A stretch of 48,294 nucleotides of DNA, taken from positions 1-48,294 of the forward strand of contig JAHBTB010000003.1 of assembly GCA_019638795.1 (NCBI GenBank), read 5' to 3'. A model generated the notes under the pieces. The model was not told where the DNA came from. It was given only the letters and a program-made list of their open reading frames with translations, and ran no database searches. A program made the translations under genes and the position numbers. Below are positions 1-7,603 of this stretch, in pieces (position 1 is the first letter of the stretch; the number at the start of each line of letters is the position of its first letter). This DNA comes from Fimbriimonadaceae bacterium. Lineage in GTDB: Bacteria; Armatimonadota; Fimbriimonadia; Fimbriimonadales; Fimbriimonadaceae.

Positions 1-787
1 CGAACCGGCTGTCGTCCGAAACATGGACGACCACGTACAGGTCGCCCGTGTGCCCGCCTCCCAGTCCGTCGTTACCCTGCCCCGAAGCCCGCAACGTCAT
101 CCCCGACTCCACCCCCGGGGGGACCGTGATCGACACTTCGGCGTCCGAAACTTCTGTCTTCCTGCCGTGACAGGTCTTGCAAGGGTCGCTGATCTTTTGG
201 CCGGACCCTTGGCATGTGGGGCACGTGGTCTGCGTCCGCATGCTCCCCAGAAGCGTCTGGGCGACTCGGACGACGACGCCGGACCCGTTGCAGTTCGGAC
301 AGGTCGGCGGAGCCGAGCCGTCGGCCGTGCCGTTGCCGCCACAACTCCGGCACACTCGCTCGCGCTTGTACCGCAGGGTGCGCTCGACTCCCGTGAGGAC
401 TTCGCGGAGGGTGACGACCGTCTCGGCGCGCAGGTCGTCGCCATCACGATGTCCCGGACGACGGTTGCGTTGGTGGCCGCCCCCCGCCGCACCAAAGAAC
501 TGTTCGAAGATGTCGGCAAAGCCGCCGCCCGACATGAAGTCCGCCGCCGACCCTGCGCCGGGCTGGTCGTCGGTCACTCCGTAGTTGTCAAACCTGGCCC
601 GTTTGTCGGCGTCCGAAAGGATGCTGTAGGCCTCGCTGACCTCTTTGAACTTCTCCTCCGCCCCGGGGTCGTCACGGTTGACGTCGGGGTGGTACTGACG
701 GGCCAGCTTGCGGTAGGCAGTCCGAATCTGGTCCGAAGTGGCGTCACGGGGCACGCCCAGCACGGCGTACGGGTCAGTGACAGCCAT
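1..787 (-). CDS. dnaJ: DnaJ co-chaperone, C-terminus cut by window edge
   Basis: Hsp40 co-chaperone that stimulates DnaK ATP hydrolysis and delivers unfolded clients in the cytoplasm. The minus-strand frame from ATG at 787 runs off the left end, so about 262 codons are visible. They show an N-terminal J domain (MAVTDPYAVLGVPRDATSDQ) with the HPD tripeptide in YHPDVNRDD, then a Gly/Phe-rich stretch (FMSGGGFADIFEQFFGAAGGG). A zinc-binding domain follows with CRSCGGNG, CPNCNGSG, CPTCQGSG and CKTCHGR, i.e. four CxxCxGxG-type modules, and then the start of the C-terminal substrate domain. It lies 6 bases downstream of rpoZ on the same strand, so co-transcription is likely. The partner gene dnaK is in this window at 24.3-26.2 kb and is not adjacent. 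Identification is very secure; only the C-terminus is unseen. Confidence 0.97.
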   Translation of the reverse strand, partial: MAVTDPYAVLGVPRDATSDQIRTAYRKLARQYHPDVNRDDPGAEEKFKEVSEAYSILSDADKRARFDNYGVTDDQPGAGSAADFMSGGGFADIFEQFFGAAGGGHQRNRRPGHRDGDDLRAETVVTLREVLTGVERTLRYKRERVCRSCGGNGTADGSAPPTCPNCNGSGVVVRVAQTLLGSMRTQTTCPTCQGSGQKISDPCKTCHGRKTEVSDAEVSITVPPGVESGMTLRASGQGNDGLGGGHTGDLYVVVHVSDDSRF

Positions 788-793
788 ACCGCG

Positions 794-1330
794 TCAGTCT
801 TCTTTTTCCTCGTCGCCCTGCCCGGCTTCCTCTTGCTCGGCCAGGTCGTCCAGGCTCAAGTCGCCGTCCTCTTCGACGGCCTCTGGCTCAGCTTCGTCTT
901 CATCCAGCAAGTCAACCAAGCTGGTCGCGCCGGCGTCGTCAGTTTCATCCTCGTCGTGCTCGTGCTCGTGCTCGTCGTCATCGTCACCGAACACGCCTCC
1001 GGCCTTAGCCAGCACCTCAGACTCGTCCTCGTCGATAGCGGGGAGTAGAAGCCCGATCTCGCCCAGGTCGAGTTTGTCCAGGGCCACCAGTTCGTCGTCC
1101 ATCTCGACGGTGGCGTGGGCATCCGAACCGAGGATCGGCTTGATCTTGCCCGCCGCGATTTCGGCAAGGGCAATGCTCAAGGGATGGTTGGAATCAATCC
1201 GCACCAATGGGGGCGCACCCTCCTTGAGTTGCTTGGCACGCTTCGCCGCCAGGTTTGCCAGGACAAACTTGCCGTATTCCTGGTCGTTCAAGATGTCAGG
1301 CGAGGGAAAGATCTTCTCTTGGGCGGCCAT
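794..1330 (-). CDS. rpoZ: RNA polymerase omega subunit with long acidic tail
   Basis: Small subunit that helps fold and assemble the beta' subunit of RNA polymerase. Residues 1-85 carry the omega signature: an N-terminal segment ending in KFVLANLAAKRAKQLKEG and then HPLSIALAEIAAGKI. The ATG at 1330 is chosen over the upstream in-frame start at 1363 because the omega fold begins here. Ordinary omega proteins are about 70-100 residues. This one is 178, and the extra C-terminal half is almost entirely Asp/Glu, including an alternating His-Glu tract (DDDDEHEHEHDEDE), so it should be disordered and strongly negative. It sits just upstream of dnaJ, probably in the same transcript. Family assignment is good; the role of the tail is unknown. 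Confidence 0.88.
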   Translation of the reverse strand: MAAQEKIFPSPDILNDQEYGKFVLANLAAKRAKQLKEGAPPLVRIDSNHPLSIALAEIAAGKIKPILGSDAHATVEMDDELVALDKLDLGEIGLLLPAIDEDESEVLAKAGGVFGDDDDEHEHEHDEDETDDAGATSLVDLLDEDEAEPEAVEEDGDLSLDDLAEQEEAGQGDEEKED

Positions 1331-1425
1331 GGGCAGTCTGACACTGTACCTTCTCACTGGCAAAGCCGGTAGGGCGGACCGGGAAAGTCCTACGCGTACG
1401 CGCGCATACTGCTCTTCGAACCCCG

Positions 1426-2580
1426 ATGGCAGACCGTCCCGAGACCTTGATCCAGCACCTCGCCGAAGAGACGCACGACCGCCATGCCGTCGTCCCCCCG
1501 ATCTATCAAACTTCCCTCTTTGTCTACGACGACGTCGAGACCTTCCGTAAATCGTTTCAGTCCGACGAGCCTGACCTGCACACGTACAGCCGCGTCAGTA
1601 ACCCGACGCTGGACGTCGCCGAGAAGAAGATCGCCGCCCTCGAAGGTACCGACCGTTGCCGATTGTTCTCCAGCGGCATGGCAGCTATTTCGGCAGCCAT
1701 AATGTCTTGCGTCCGAAGTGGGTCGCACGTGGTGTGCGTGGACACGGTGTACGGGCCGACCAGGATCTTTTTGACGGACTACCTGCCCCGGTTCGGCGTC
1801 ACCGTCACCTTTGTCGACGGACGCGACCCGGCGGACTTTGAGAGGGCCACGACCGAGGCCACCACCCTCTACTACCTGGAGTCACCAAGCAGCGTGCTGT
1901 TCCGTCTCCAAGACCTCGCCGCCGTCGCCGCGATCGCAAAGGCCAGGGGGATATCGACGGTCTGCGACAACAGTTGGGCGTCGCCGGTCTACCAACAACC
2001 CGCCCGGCTAGGCATCGACATCGTCGTCCACAGCGCGACGAAGTACCTCGGCGGGCACAGTGACGTCGTCGCCGGGGCCCTTTGTACGGACTCCAAACGG
2101 TTCAACACGTTGCTTGACGCCGAGATCAGCTTGTTCGGCGGGACGTTGCCCCCCTTCCCTGCGTGGTTGGTGCTCCGGGGTCTTCGGACCCTGCCCGTCC
2201 GACTCAGGGCGGTCGGCGAAACCGCGACCACCGTCGCCAAATACCTCCAGACCAGGCCCGAGGTCGAAGAAGTCTTCTATGTCGGACTGCCCGACTACCC
2301 CCAGGCCGACCTGAGGGACAAGCAGCTCAACGGCGTGACCGGCCTGGTCACTTTCATGCCCGCCGCCCAAGACGAGGCTAAGGTCGTCGCCTTTGTCGAG
2401 AAGCTCCGCCTGTTCCAGATCGGGGTCAGTTGGGGCGGTCACGAGAGCCTGGCCGTCCCCCTTCAGCAACAACCTATGGACTGGCCCGAAAGCCGCTGGC
2501 TGGTCCGGTTGTATTGCGGACTCGAGCACCCCGACGACTTGATCGCCGACCTGGACAATGCCCTGGGATGTCTGGGCTAG
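1426..2580 (+). CDS. Cys/Met-metabolism PLP enzyme (cystathionine lyase/synthase family)
   Basis: Fold-type I PLP enzyme of the transsulfuration family (cystathionine beta-lyase, gamma-synthase or methionine gamma-lyase). The 384-residue length is typical. Visible hallmarks are the substrate and tetramer region YSRVSNPT (54-61), SSGMAAISA (82-90), the PLP-ring Asp in CDNSWASP (Asp181), and the Schiff-base Lys in SATKYLGGHSD (Lys206). The C-terminal GVSWGGHESLAVP loop matches the substrate carboxylate-binding Ser/Gly region. Sequence alone does not decide which reaction is catalysed; the lyase type is favoured. No Shine-Dalgarno is seen. A CATACT hexamer ends about 15 bases before the ATG, suggesting a very short leader. 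It is a stand-alone gene, divergent from rpoZ. Confidence 0.9.
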   Translation: MADRPETLIQHLAEETHDRHAVVPPIYQTSLFVYDDVETFRKSFQSDEPDLHTYSRVSNPTLDVAEKKIAALEGTDRCRLFSSGMAAISAAIMSCVRSGSHVVCVDTVYGPTRIFLTDYLPRFGVTVTFVDGRDPADFERATTEATTLYYLESPSSVLFRLQDLAAVAAIAKARGISTVCDNSWASPVYQQPARLGIDIVVHSATKYLGGHSDVVAGALCTDSKRFNTLLDAEISLFGGTLPPFPAWLVLRGLRTLPVRLRAVGETATTVAKYLQTRPEVEEVFYVGLPDYPQADLRDKQLNGVTGLVTFMPAAQDEAKVVAFVEKLRLFQIGVSWGGHESLAVPLQQQPMDWPESRWLVRLYCGLEHPDDLIADLDNALGCLG

Positions 2581-2595
2581 AGCACGAGGCCTAAC

Positions 2596-3012
2596 CTAGC
2601 CGTAAATCTTCTCGCTGTCCCACCCTTCGACCTGGGTGCGGAGGGCGCAGAGTTGGCCGACATGGTAGGCGTCGTGCAGCACAATGTACGAGGTGACCAG
2701 CTTGAGGGCTTCGTCGGTGCCCAGGGCAAACCCTTTGTCCAGGGCCCTCGCCCGGAGGGCCTTGTATTCGGCCATCTGACCATCAAAGTCCGTGGCGGTT
2801 GGTACGTAGGAACCCCATGCGTACTTCTCACCGGCGAGCGCGGTCTCTAGGGCGACGGCACACTCCGCAAGGTGGACGGGCAGCTCGCCCGGGCTGAACG
2901 CGTCGGGATAGAGCTTGGTGGCCCGGGCGGCGGCGGGCAAGTCGGCAAACGCACGGTCAAGTTGGGCTCCGACCGAATCGCATTGGGACCGGCAAAGTTC
3001 TTGGGCGTCCAT
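2596..3012 (-). CDS. DinB-like four-helix-bundle protein
   Basis: A 138-residue, mostly helical protein resembling the DinB/YfiT metal-binding four-helix bundle, a family containing thiol-dependent S-transferases and damage-inducible proteins of unknown activity. The clearest mark is the late helix VLHDAYHVGQLCALR, matching the family H-x3-H-x-x-Q pattern. An earlier His (LPVHLAEC) could supply the third metal ligand. It starts at ATG 3012, 8 bases after a TATACT hexamer, so its mRNA is probably leaderless. It shares a 35-base intergenic region with aat on the other strand. A specific reaction cannot be assigned. Confidence 0.75.
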   Translation of the reverse strand: MDAQELCRSQCDSVGAQLDRAFADLPAAARATKLYPDAFSPGELPVHLAECAVALETALAGEKYAWGSYVPTATDFDGQMAEYKALRARALDKGFALGTDEALKLVTSYIVLHDAYHVGQLCALRTQVEGWDSEKIYG

Positions 3013-3020
3013 GGGCCCAA

Positions 3021-3028
3021 AGTATAGT
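3021..3028. promoter_or_regulatory. Overlapping back-to-back -10 hexamers for dinB-like gene and aat
   Basis: The string agtatagt reads TATAGT on the plus strand (3023-3028) and TATACT on the minus strand (3021-3026). The minus-strand hexamer ends 8 bases before ATG 3012. The plus-strand hexamer ends 19 bases before the aat ATG, which has a GGGAGG Shine-Dalgarno in between. Both are good -10 candidates within a 35-base divergent gap; no convincing -35 is visible for either. Confidence 0.5.
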
Positions 3029-3047
3029 TCCGGGCCGGGAGGACCAG

Positions 3048-3659
3048 ATGGACGGGCACGAACGGGAATGTGTTGACACCGACCTCCTGTTCCGCGCTTA
3101 CTCCGCGGGCATCTTTCCCATGGGTTCCGAGGACAGCGACGAACTCGGCTGGTACCGACCCACCACCCGGTGCCTCTTCCCCATCGAGGGCATCCACGTC
3201 TCGAAGTCGCTGGCGCGGACGCTGCGGCAGGCCCGGTTCAAGGTGACCTTCGACCAAGCGTTCGGCCAGGTCGTCGTCAATTGCCGTCGCCCCCGCGACA
3301 ACTGGATCACCGAACCGGTCGTCAGGCTGTACACCGACGCCCATGACGAGGGATGGGCGCATTCGTGCGAGGTGTGGGAAGGCGACACCCTCGTCGGCGG
3401 CACTTACGGGTTGGCCGTCGGCGGCTGCTTCTGCGCCGAGTCGATGTTCCACCGCCGTACGGACGCGAGCAAGGTCGCCCTGCACCACATGGTCACCCAG
3501 TGCAGAAACCTGGGGTTTGTGCTCTTCGACGCCCAGATACCTAACCCCCACCTGATGTCTCTCGGCGCGGTGACGATGGGCCAACGCGAGTACATGCGCC
3601 TTCTGCGGGACGTTCTTCGCGTCCAGACTCCGTGGAGCCGCTGCGAAGAATCCCGGTAA
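3048..3659 (+). CDS. aat: Leucyl/phenylalanyl-tRNA-protein transferase
   Basis: N-degron enzyme that transfers Leu or Phe from aminoacyl-tRNA to N-terminal Arg/Lys of proteins, marking them for ClpS/ClpAP degradation. At 203 residues it is slightly shorter than the E. coli enzyme (234) but full in domain content. Recognisable blocks are LLFRAYSAGIFPMG, the WYRPTTRCLFP motif, and the acyltransferase core GGTYGLAVGGCFCAESMFH, with FDAQIPNPHLMSLGA near the end. The start follows a strong GGGAGG Shine-Dalgarno 5 bases upstream. It is divergent from the DinB-like gene. The assignment is secure. Confidence 0.97.
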   Translation: MDGHERECVDTDLLFRAYSAGIFPMGSEDSDELGWYRPTTRCLFPIEGIHVSKSLARTLRQARFKVTFDQAFGQVVVNCRRPRDNWITEPVVRLYTDAHDEGWAHSCEVWEGDTLVGGTYGLAVGGCFCAESMFHRRTDASKVALHHMVTQCRNLGFVLFDAQIPNPHLMSLGAVTMGQREYMRLLRDVLRVQTPWSRCEESR

Positions 3660-3740
3660 TTCTTGCGAGACGCCCCGTATTTCCCTCCCCGAAGATTGCA
3701 CTGTCTCCCAAGGACGGGGGCAAGCAGGAAGTGTGCAGGG

Positions 3741-3944
3741 ATGGCGCGTAAGAATCTCAAAGTCGTCAGGCTGATCGAGCCGGATTTGTGCCTGGAGTGC
3801 CGCTTCGCCCATATGGCCCAGGTCGAAATGAAAGACGGGTCAGTCCAACGCATGGTCCACTGCCGCCGGCTGGACTGCGACAACTGGGACTACCAAAGCG
3901 CCGAAAGCGCAGTCAGTGTCGACGCAGAAGACGAAGCCGCCTGA
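3741..3944 (+). CDS. Small Cys-rich hypothetical protein
   Basis: A 67-residue protein not recognised as a named family. It contains CLECRF near residue 18 and HCRRLDCDNWDY near residue 44, so four cysteines in a CxxC...CxxxxC arrangement that could hold one zinc ion (zinc-ribbon-like), followed by an acidic tail. ATG 3741 is preferred over the upstream in-frame start at 3663 because the latter overlaps an unlikely Pro/Arg-rich leader and this ATG has a purine-rich AGGAAG/GCAGGG stretch upstream. It ends 3 bases before the convergent dioxygenase gene. Function unknown. Confidence 0.65.
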   Translation: MARKNLKVVRLIEPDLCLECRFAHMAQVEMKDGSVQRMVHCRRLDCDNWDYQSAESAVSVDAEDEAA

Positions 3945-3947
3945 GCG

Positions 3948-4796
3948 CTAGTGGGCCGCCCGGGCCGACTCCAGGGTGCCGTCCATGACGATCTCCAAAC
4001 CATCGTCGGTCTGCCGGAACGTCCCACAGGGCCCGCCACCGTCGCTGACGTAAGGCTGGCGGCCGACGATCTCACCGTCAAACGAATAGACCGGGAAGTA
4101 GTACTGCGCGACCTTCTCGGCCCGGCCCTCGATGTAATGTCCGATCAGTGACCGTCTAAACCGGTCGGACGACAGGTTAGGCCCCGACCCGTGGACAATG
4201 GATCCGTTGAAGAAAAGGACATCCCCTGCCTTCATGAGCACCGGCTCGGGTCTCAACCCAGGCGGCAACGGGGTCTGGTCGATGGTGAAACTCGCCGTCG
4301 GGTCGGCCCGCTTGGGGCAAAGGATCGGCAACTCGTGGGTGCCGGGGACGACTTGGAGGCAACCGTTCTCGGTGTCGCAGTCATCCAGGGCCAGCCACGC
4401 CGCCGCACAGGTACCGGGTTCGGCCCGGAGATAGCTCTGGTCTTGGTGAAGCGCTTGCCCCTTTGCCCCGGGCGGCTTGAAGTACACCATCGTCTGCACG
4501 GCCAAGGGCGTCTCGCCGAGACAAGCGGTCAGCACATCGCGCAAGCGGCGGTCAAGCATGAACCGCATGCACTTCGCGTCGCCTCGGTGGGGCTGAAGAA
4601 GCCGTGGATACCGCCGCAACGGGTCGTCGGAAGTCAAGTCGACCCCTCCCTCCGCCCAGCCGTCTCCGCCACGCCCGTGCATAGCCGAAAAATGGTCACG
4701 AAACTCCTGCACTTCGCCAAAACCAAACAAATCCGGCACAAGAACATATCCTTTTGATGAAAATGTGCGAGAAACTTGATCTAAATCATAAGACAT
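3948..4796 (-). CDS. Phytanoyl-CoA dioxygenase (PhyH) family oxygenase
   Basis: Fe(II)/2-oxoglutarate-dependent oxygenase of 282 residues with a double-stranded beta-helix fold. The iron triad is visible: His117 and Asp119 in ALHQDQSY, and His202 in SIVHGSGPN. Arg residues in DRFRRSLIGHY (about 212-215) fit the 2-oxoglutarate carboxylate. Bacterial members hydroxylate many small molecules, so the substrate is unknown. The start at 4796 is fixed by a GGAGG Shine-Dalgarno (complement of 4804-4808) 7 bases away. The first 20 codons are conspicuously AT-rich compared with the rest. The gene diverges from an adjacent AraC-type regulator, a common regulator-target arrangement. Confidence 0.9.
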   Translation of the reverse strand: MSYDLDQVSRTFSSKGYVLVPDLFGFGEVQEFRDHFSAMHGRGGDGWAEGGVDLTSDDPLRRYPRLLQPHRGDAKCMRFMLDRRLRDVLTACLGETPLAVQTMVYFKPPGAKGQALHQDQSYLRAEPGTCAAAWLALDDCDTENGCLQVVPGTHELPILCPKRADPTASFTIDQTPLPPGLRPEPVLMKAGDVLFFNGSIVHGSGPNLSSDRFRRSLIGHYIEGRAEKVAQYYFPVYSFDGEIVGRQPYVSDGGGPCGTFRQTDDGLEIVMDGTLESARAAH

Positions 4797-4810
4797 GGTT
4801 TATCCTCCCA

Positions 4811-5701
4811 ATGAGCGCGGCAAACGACCCGTATGGGGTCGAGGGTGAAACTGTGGTTCCATCAGGCTCAGGATTTGCGGTCATAGAGGGTATCGCCGAC
4901 CCCTTGGTCGACGGATTTTTGGCGGGGCGTTCTGCCAATAAGAAAGGATACAAGATCAGGCGCGATTCAGGTTCGAGCCAGTGGATATTTGTCCTTTCCG
5001 TTGCCGGCTGCGGCATGATCAACGAGGGCGGCGTCGTGACCCCCTTGCCCCGGGGCAAGGCGTTCCTCATTCCCCCCCACGTCCCCCACGAATACGGCGT
5101 CGCCAAGGATGAGCCCTTTTGGGACCAGTACTGGGCGCATATTGCCGACGGTCTACTGGATCCCATCACCATGGACTGGAGCGGCGCCACGCACAAGGCC
5201 AGCATATGCGAACTTCCTGCCGAGGAAGTGGCCCGGGCAGAATCGGACATGTCCGAATGTTATGAACTGACGCGGAGCCCAGCCGTAAACAACCACCAGT
5301 TTGCGACGGTGCTTTTGAACTCCGTCATTGCTCGCTGCAGACACCAAGCGACCCTCGAGCGAGGCAAGTCGGACCCGCGTGTCGAGACGGTCAAGTCCCT
5401 TGTCGCGGGCAGTTTGACGCAAGCGAACCGCGTCACCGACCTTGCCCGGGCCGTCAACATCTCCCCGAGCCGGCTGACCCAACTGTTCCACCAAGAAATG
5501 GGCATGACACCGCAAGACTATGTCGAGCGGGAGCGATTGGCCCGCGCGGCGCGGCTCCTTCTCCAATCGGACATGACTTTGGCCGAAGTCGCCCAGAACA
5601 CGGGGTTCGCGAACGAGTTCTATTTCTCACGAAGATTCAAGCTCTACCATGGGGTCAGCCCCGGTAGGTTCCGAAAATCTCGCGGGGCGACCATACGGTA
5701 G
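4811..5701 (+). CDS. AraC-family transcriptional regulator
   Basis: Has an N-terminal cupin-type sensing domain (FVLSVAGCGMINEGG, FLIPPHVPHEYGV, about residues 55-110) and a C-terminal pair of helix-turn-helix motifs. HTH1 contains VTDLARAVNISPSRLTQLFH; HTH2 contains LAEVAQNTGFANEFYFSRRF, ending in HGVSPGRFRKS, the AraC signature. The start is uncertain. ATG 4811 gives 296 residues with no Shine-Dalgarno, while in-frame TTG/ATG at 4754-4763 would overlap the divergent dioxygenase gene by up to 43 bases. The close divergent pairing suggests it controls that oxygenase. The ligand is unknown. Confidence 0.88.
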   Translation: MSAANDPYGVEGETVVPSGSGFAVIEGIADPLVDGFLAGRSANKKGYKIRRDSGSSQWIFVLSVAGCGMINEGGVVTPLPRGKAFLIPPHVPHEYGVAKDEPFWDQYWAHIADGLLDPITMDWSGATHKASICELPAEEVARAESDMSECYELTRSPAVNNHQFATVLLNSVIARCRHQATLERGKSDPRVETVKSLVAGSLTQANRVTDLARAVNISPSRLTQLFHQEMGMTPQDYVERERLARAARLLLQSDMTLAEVAQNTGFANEFYFSRRFKLYHGVSPGRFRKSRGATIR

Positions 5702-5750
5702 GCCCCGCGCGCCGGGCGGGTATCCTCTCCGGCGCGAAAGCACAACACAC

Positions 5751-5788
5751 GGCCCAGGTGCGCCTCTGGGTCCGACAACGGCGTCGGA
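5751..5788 (+). promoter_or_regulatory. Two tandem hairpins in the rpsB leader
   Basis: CCCAG (5753-5757) can pair with CTGGG (5766-5770), and immediately after it TCCGAC (5771-5776) can pair with GTCGGA (5783-5788). They lie 50-85 bases before rpsB, whose own Shine-Dalgarno (CAGGAAA) is just before the ATG. Ribosomal-protein leaders are often autoregulatory RNA, so an S2-binding leader is possible, but I do not recognise a described S2 leader motif here. Confidence 0.4.
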
Positions 5789-5836
5789 GATTGGCGAACC
5801 ACACCATGGGCCGGAGGCTCAACCCAGGAAACACAT

Positions 5837-6736
5837 ATGCCCCAACTCAGCATGAAAGAACTGCTTGAGGCTGGCGTCCACTTCGGACACCAGACCCGCA
5901 AGTGGAACCCCAAGATGAAGCGCTACATCTATGGCGCTCGCAACGGCATCTACATCGTCGACCTCCATCAGACGATCAAACTTTTCGAAGACGCGCTCAA
6001 CTACGTCCAGCGCATCGTCCAGAACGGCGGCAGCGTCCTCTTCGTCGGCACCAAGAAGCAAGCCCAGTCGGCGATCAAGGAAGCGGCGACCCGCAGCGGC
6101 CAGTACTTTGTCACCGAACGATGGCTCGGCGGCATGCTCACCAACTGGGACACCATCCAACAGCGGATCGCCCGCCTGAAGGACCTCGACCGCATGGAGC
6201 AGGACGGCTACCTGGACCGGCTCCCCAAAAAGGAGCGGTTGAAGAGGCTTGAAGAGCGCGACAAACTCAGCCGCTACTTCGAGGGCATCCGGACCATGTC
6301 CACCGCTCCCGCCTGCATGTTCGTCGTCGACCTGAACAAGGAGTCGATCGCCGTCCTGGAGGCCAAGCGGCTGAACATTCCCATCGTCGCCATTGTCGAC
6401 ACGAACTGCGACCCCGACGTCGCCGACTACGTCATCCCCGGCAATGACGACGCCATCCGCTCGATCCGGCTCGTCGTCCAGAAATTCGCGGAGGCGATCC
6501 TTGAAGTCCGGCCGGTTGACGAGGCTCTGACCGAAGGGACGGTCACCGAAGGCACGAGCGAAGAAGAGGGCGAAGAAGAGGGCGCCGTGACGTTCGGCGA
6601 GGTCGAGCAGGAGTTCCTCCGGTCCTTCACCGAAAGCGAGTCGGCCAAGGCCGCCGAGGAAGCCCCGGCCCAGGACCAAGCCCCCGTGGTAGAAACCCCG
6701 GCGGAAACGGGAGCCGAGGCCCCGTCGAAGGACTGA
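5837..6736 (+). CDS. rpsB: 30S ribosomal protein S2 with acidic C-terminal extension
   Basis: Structural protein of the small ribosomal subunit head, needed for S1 docking. The S2 fold is clear: [46 protein letters not shown], and [13 protein letters not shown]. The conserved part ends near residue 230. About 70 further residues are Glu/Ala/Pro/Thr-rich (for example [20 protein letters not shown]), making the protein 299 residues against 241 in E. coli. It heads the operon rpsB-tsf-pyrH-frr-uppS, an order widely conserved in bacteria. The start follows CAGGAAACACAT, with a usable Shine-Dalgarno. Confidence 0.98.
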   Translation: MPQLSMKELLEAGVHFGHQTRKWNPKMKRYIYGARNGIYIVDLHQTIKLFEDALNYVQRIVQNGGSVLFVGTKKQAQSAIKEAATRSGQYFVTERWLGGMLTNWDTIQQRIARLKDLDRMEQDGYLDRLPKKERLKRLEERDKLSRYFEGIRTMSTAPACMFVVDLNKESIAVLEAKRLNIPIVAIVDTNCDPDVADYVIPGNDDAIRSIRLVVQKFAEAILEVRPVDEALTEGTVTEGTSEEEGEEEGAVTFGEVEQEFLRSFTESESAKAAEEAPAQDQAPVVETPAETGAEAPSKD

Positions 6737-6744
6737 GAGACAAG

Positions 6745-7596
6745 ATGGCAATCAGCGCAGCAGACGTCAAGCGTCTTCGTGACGAGACCGACGCCCCGAT
6801 GATGGACTGCAAGGCAGCCCTCGAGGAGTCCGGCGGCGATTTTGAGATGGCCCGGCAGATCCTTCGCGAGAAGGGCAAAGCCGCCGCCCAGAAGAAGGCC
6901 GGTCGCGCGACTGGCGAGGGCATCGCCAAGTACGTCGCCAGCGACGACGGAAAGTCCGTCGCCGGTGTGGTCGTCGAGTGCGAGACCGACTTCGTCGCCA
7001 AGAACGACGACTTCAAGACGATGGTCGACAAGCTGGCCCGTGGCTTCTTGGCCGCCGGGAAGGCAGGCGGCGACGTGGTGATCGACGGCAAGACGGCCGA
7101 CGAGATCATTGTCGACGCCGTCAACATCATCCGTGAGAACATCCAGCTCCGCTATGCGGAGGTCTCGACCACGGACGGCGGCTTCGGTGTCTATAACCAC
7201 CACACGGGCAAGACCGCGGCGGTGGTCGAACTGCACGGCGACTCGAAGAACCTCCAAGCCGTCGGCGAGCAGCTCGGCATCCAGGTCGTCGGCCTGTCAC
7301 CGACCTTCCTCAAGAAGGAGGACGTGCCGCAGGACGTGATCGAGAAAGAGATCGAGATCCAGAAGAACCGGGCTGTCGAAGAAGGCAAGGACCCCAAGAT
7401 GGCCGAGAACATCGCCAAGGGACGGGTCAACAAGGAGTTCTATCAGCACAGCGTCTTGATGGAGCAGGTCTTCTACGCCGACAACAAGAAGAACGTCAGC
7501 ACCTACGTTGCCGAAGAGGCGAAGGCCGGCGGCGGCTCTCTCACCGTCGACAAGTTCGTCAAGATCGAAGTCGGACAGTTCGGCGGGGACGCCTAA
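6745..7596 (+). CDS. tsf: Elongation factor Ts
   Basis: Guanine-nucleotide exchange factor that recycles EF-Tu from GDP to GTP form. At 283 residues it has the expected length. The N-terminal UBA-like domain carries the EF-Ts signature VKRLRDETDAPMMDCKAALE, with the second signature VVECETDFVAKNDDFK at about residues 75-90, followed by two core subdomains. It begins 8 bases after rpsB stops and ends 7 bases before pyrH, so it is clearly co-transcribed. Nothing unusual is seen. Confidence 0.98.
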   Translation: MAISAADVKRLRDETDAPMMDCKAALEESGGDFEMARQILREKGKAAAQKKAGRATGEGIAKYVASDDGKSVAGVVVECETDFVAKNDDFKTMVDKLARGFLAAGKAGGDVVIDGKTADEIIVDAVNIIRENIQLRYAEVSTTDGGFGVYNHHTGKTAAVVELHGDSKNLQAVGEQLGIQVVGLSPTFLKKEDVPQDVIEKEIEIQKNRAVEEGKDPKMAENIAKGRVNKEFYQHSVLMEQVFYADNKKNVSTYVAEEAKAGGGSLTVDKFVKIEVGQFGGDA

Positions 7597-7603
7597 GCCC
7601 GCC

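Noticed and set aside
5708-5736. Inverted repeat CGCGCCGG/CCGGCGCG as terminator of the AraC-type gene
   Set aside because: The stem is perfect, but it is followed by AAAG with no T-run on either strand; it may be incidental in GC-rich sequence.
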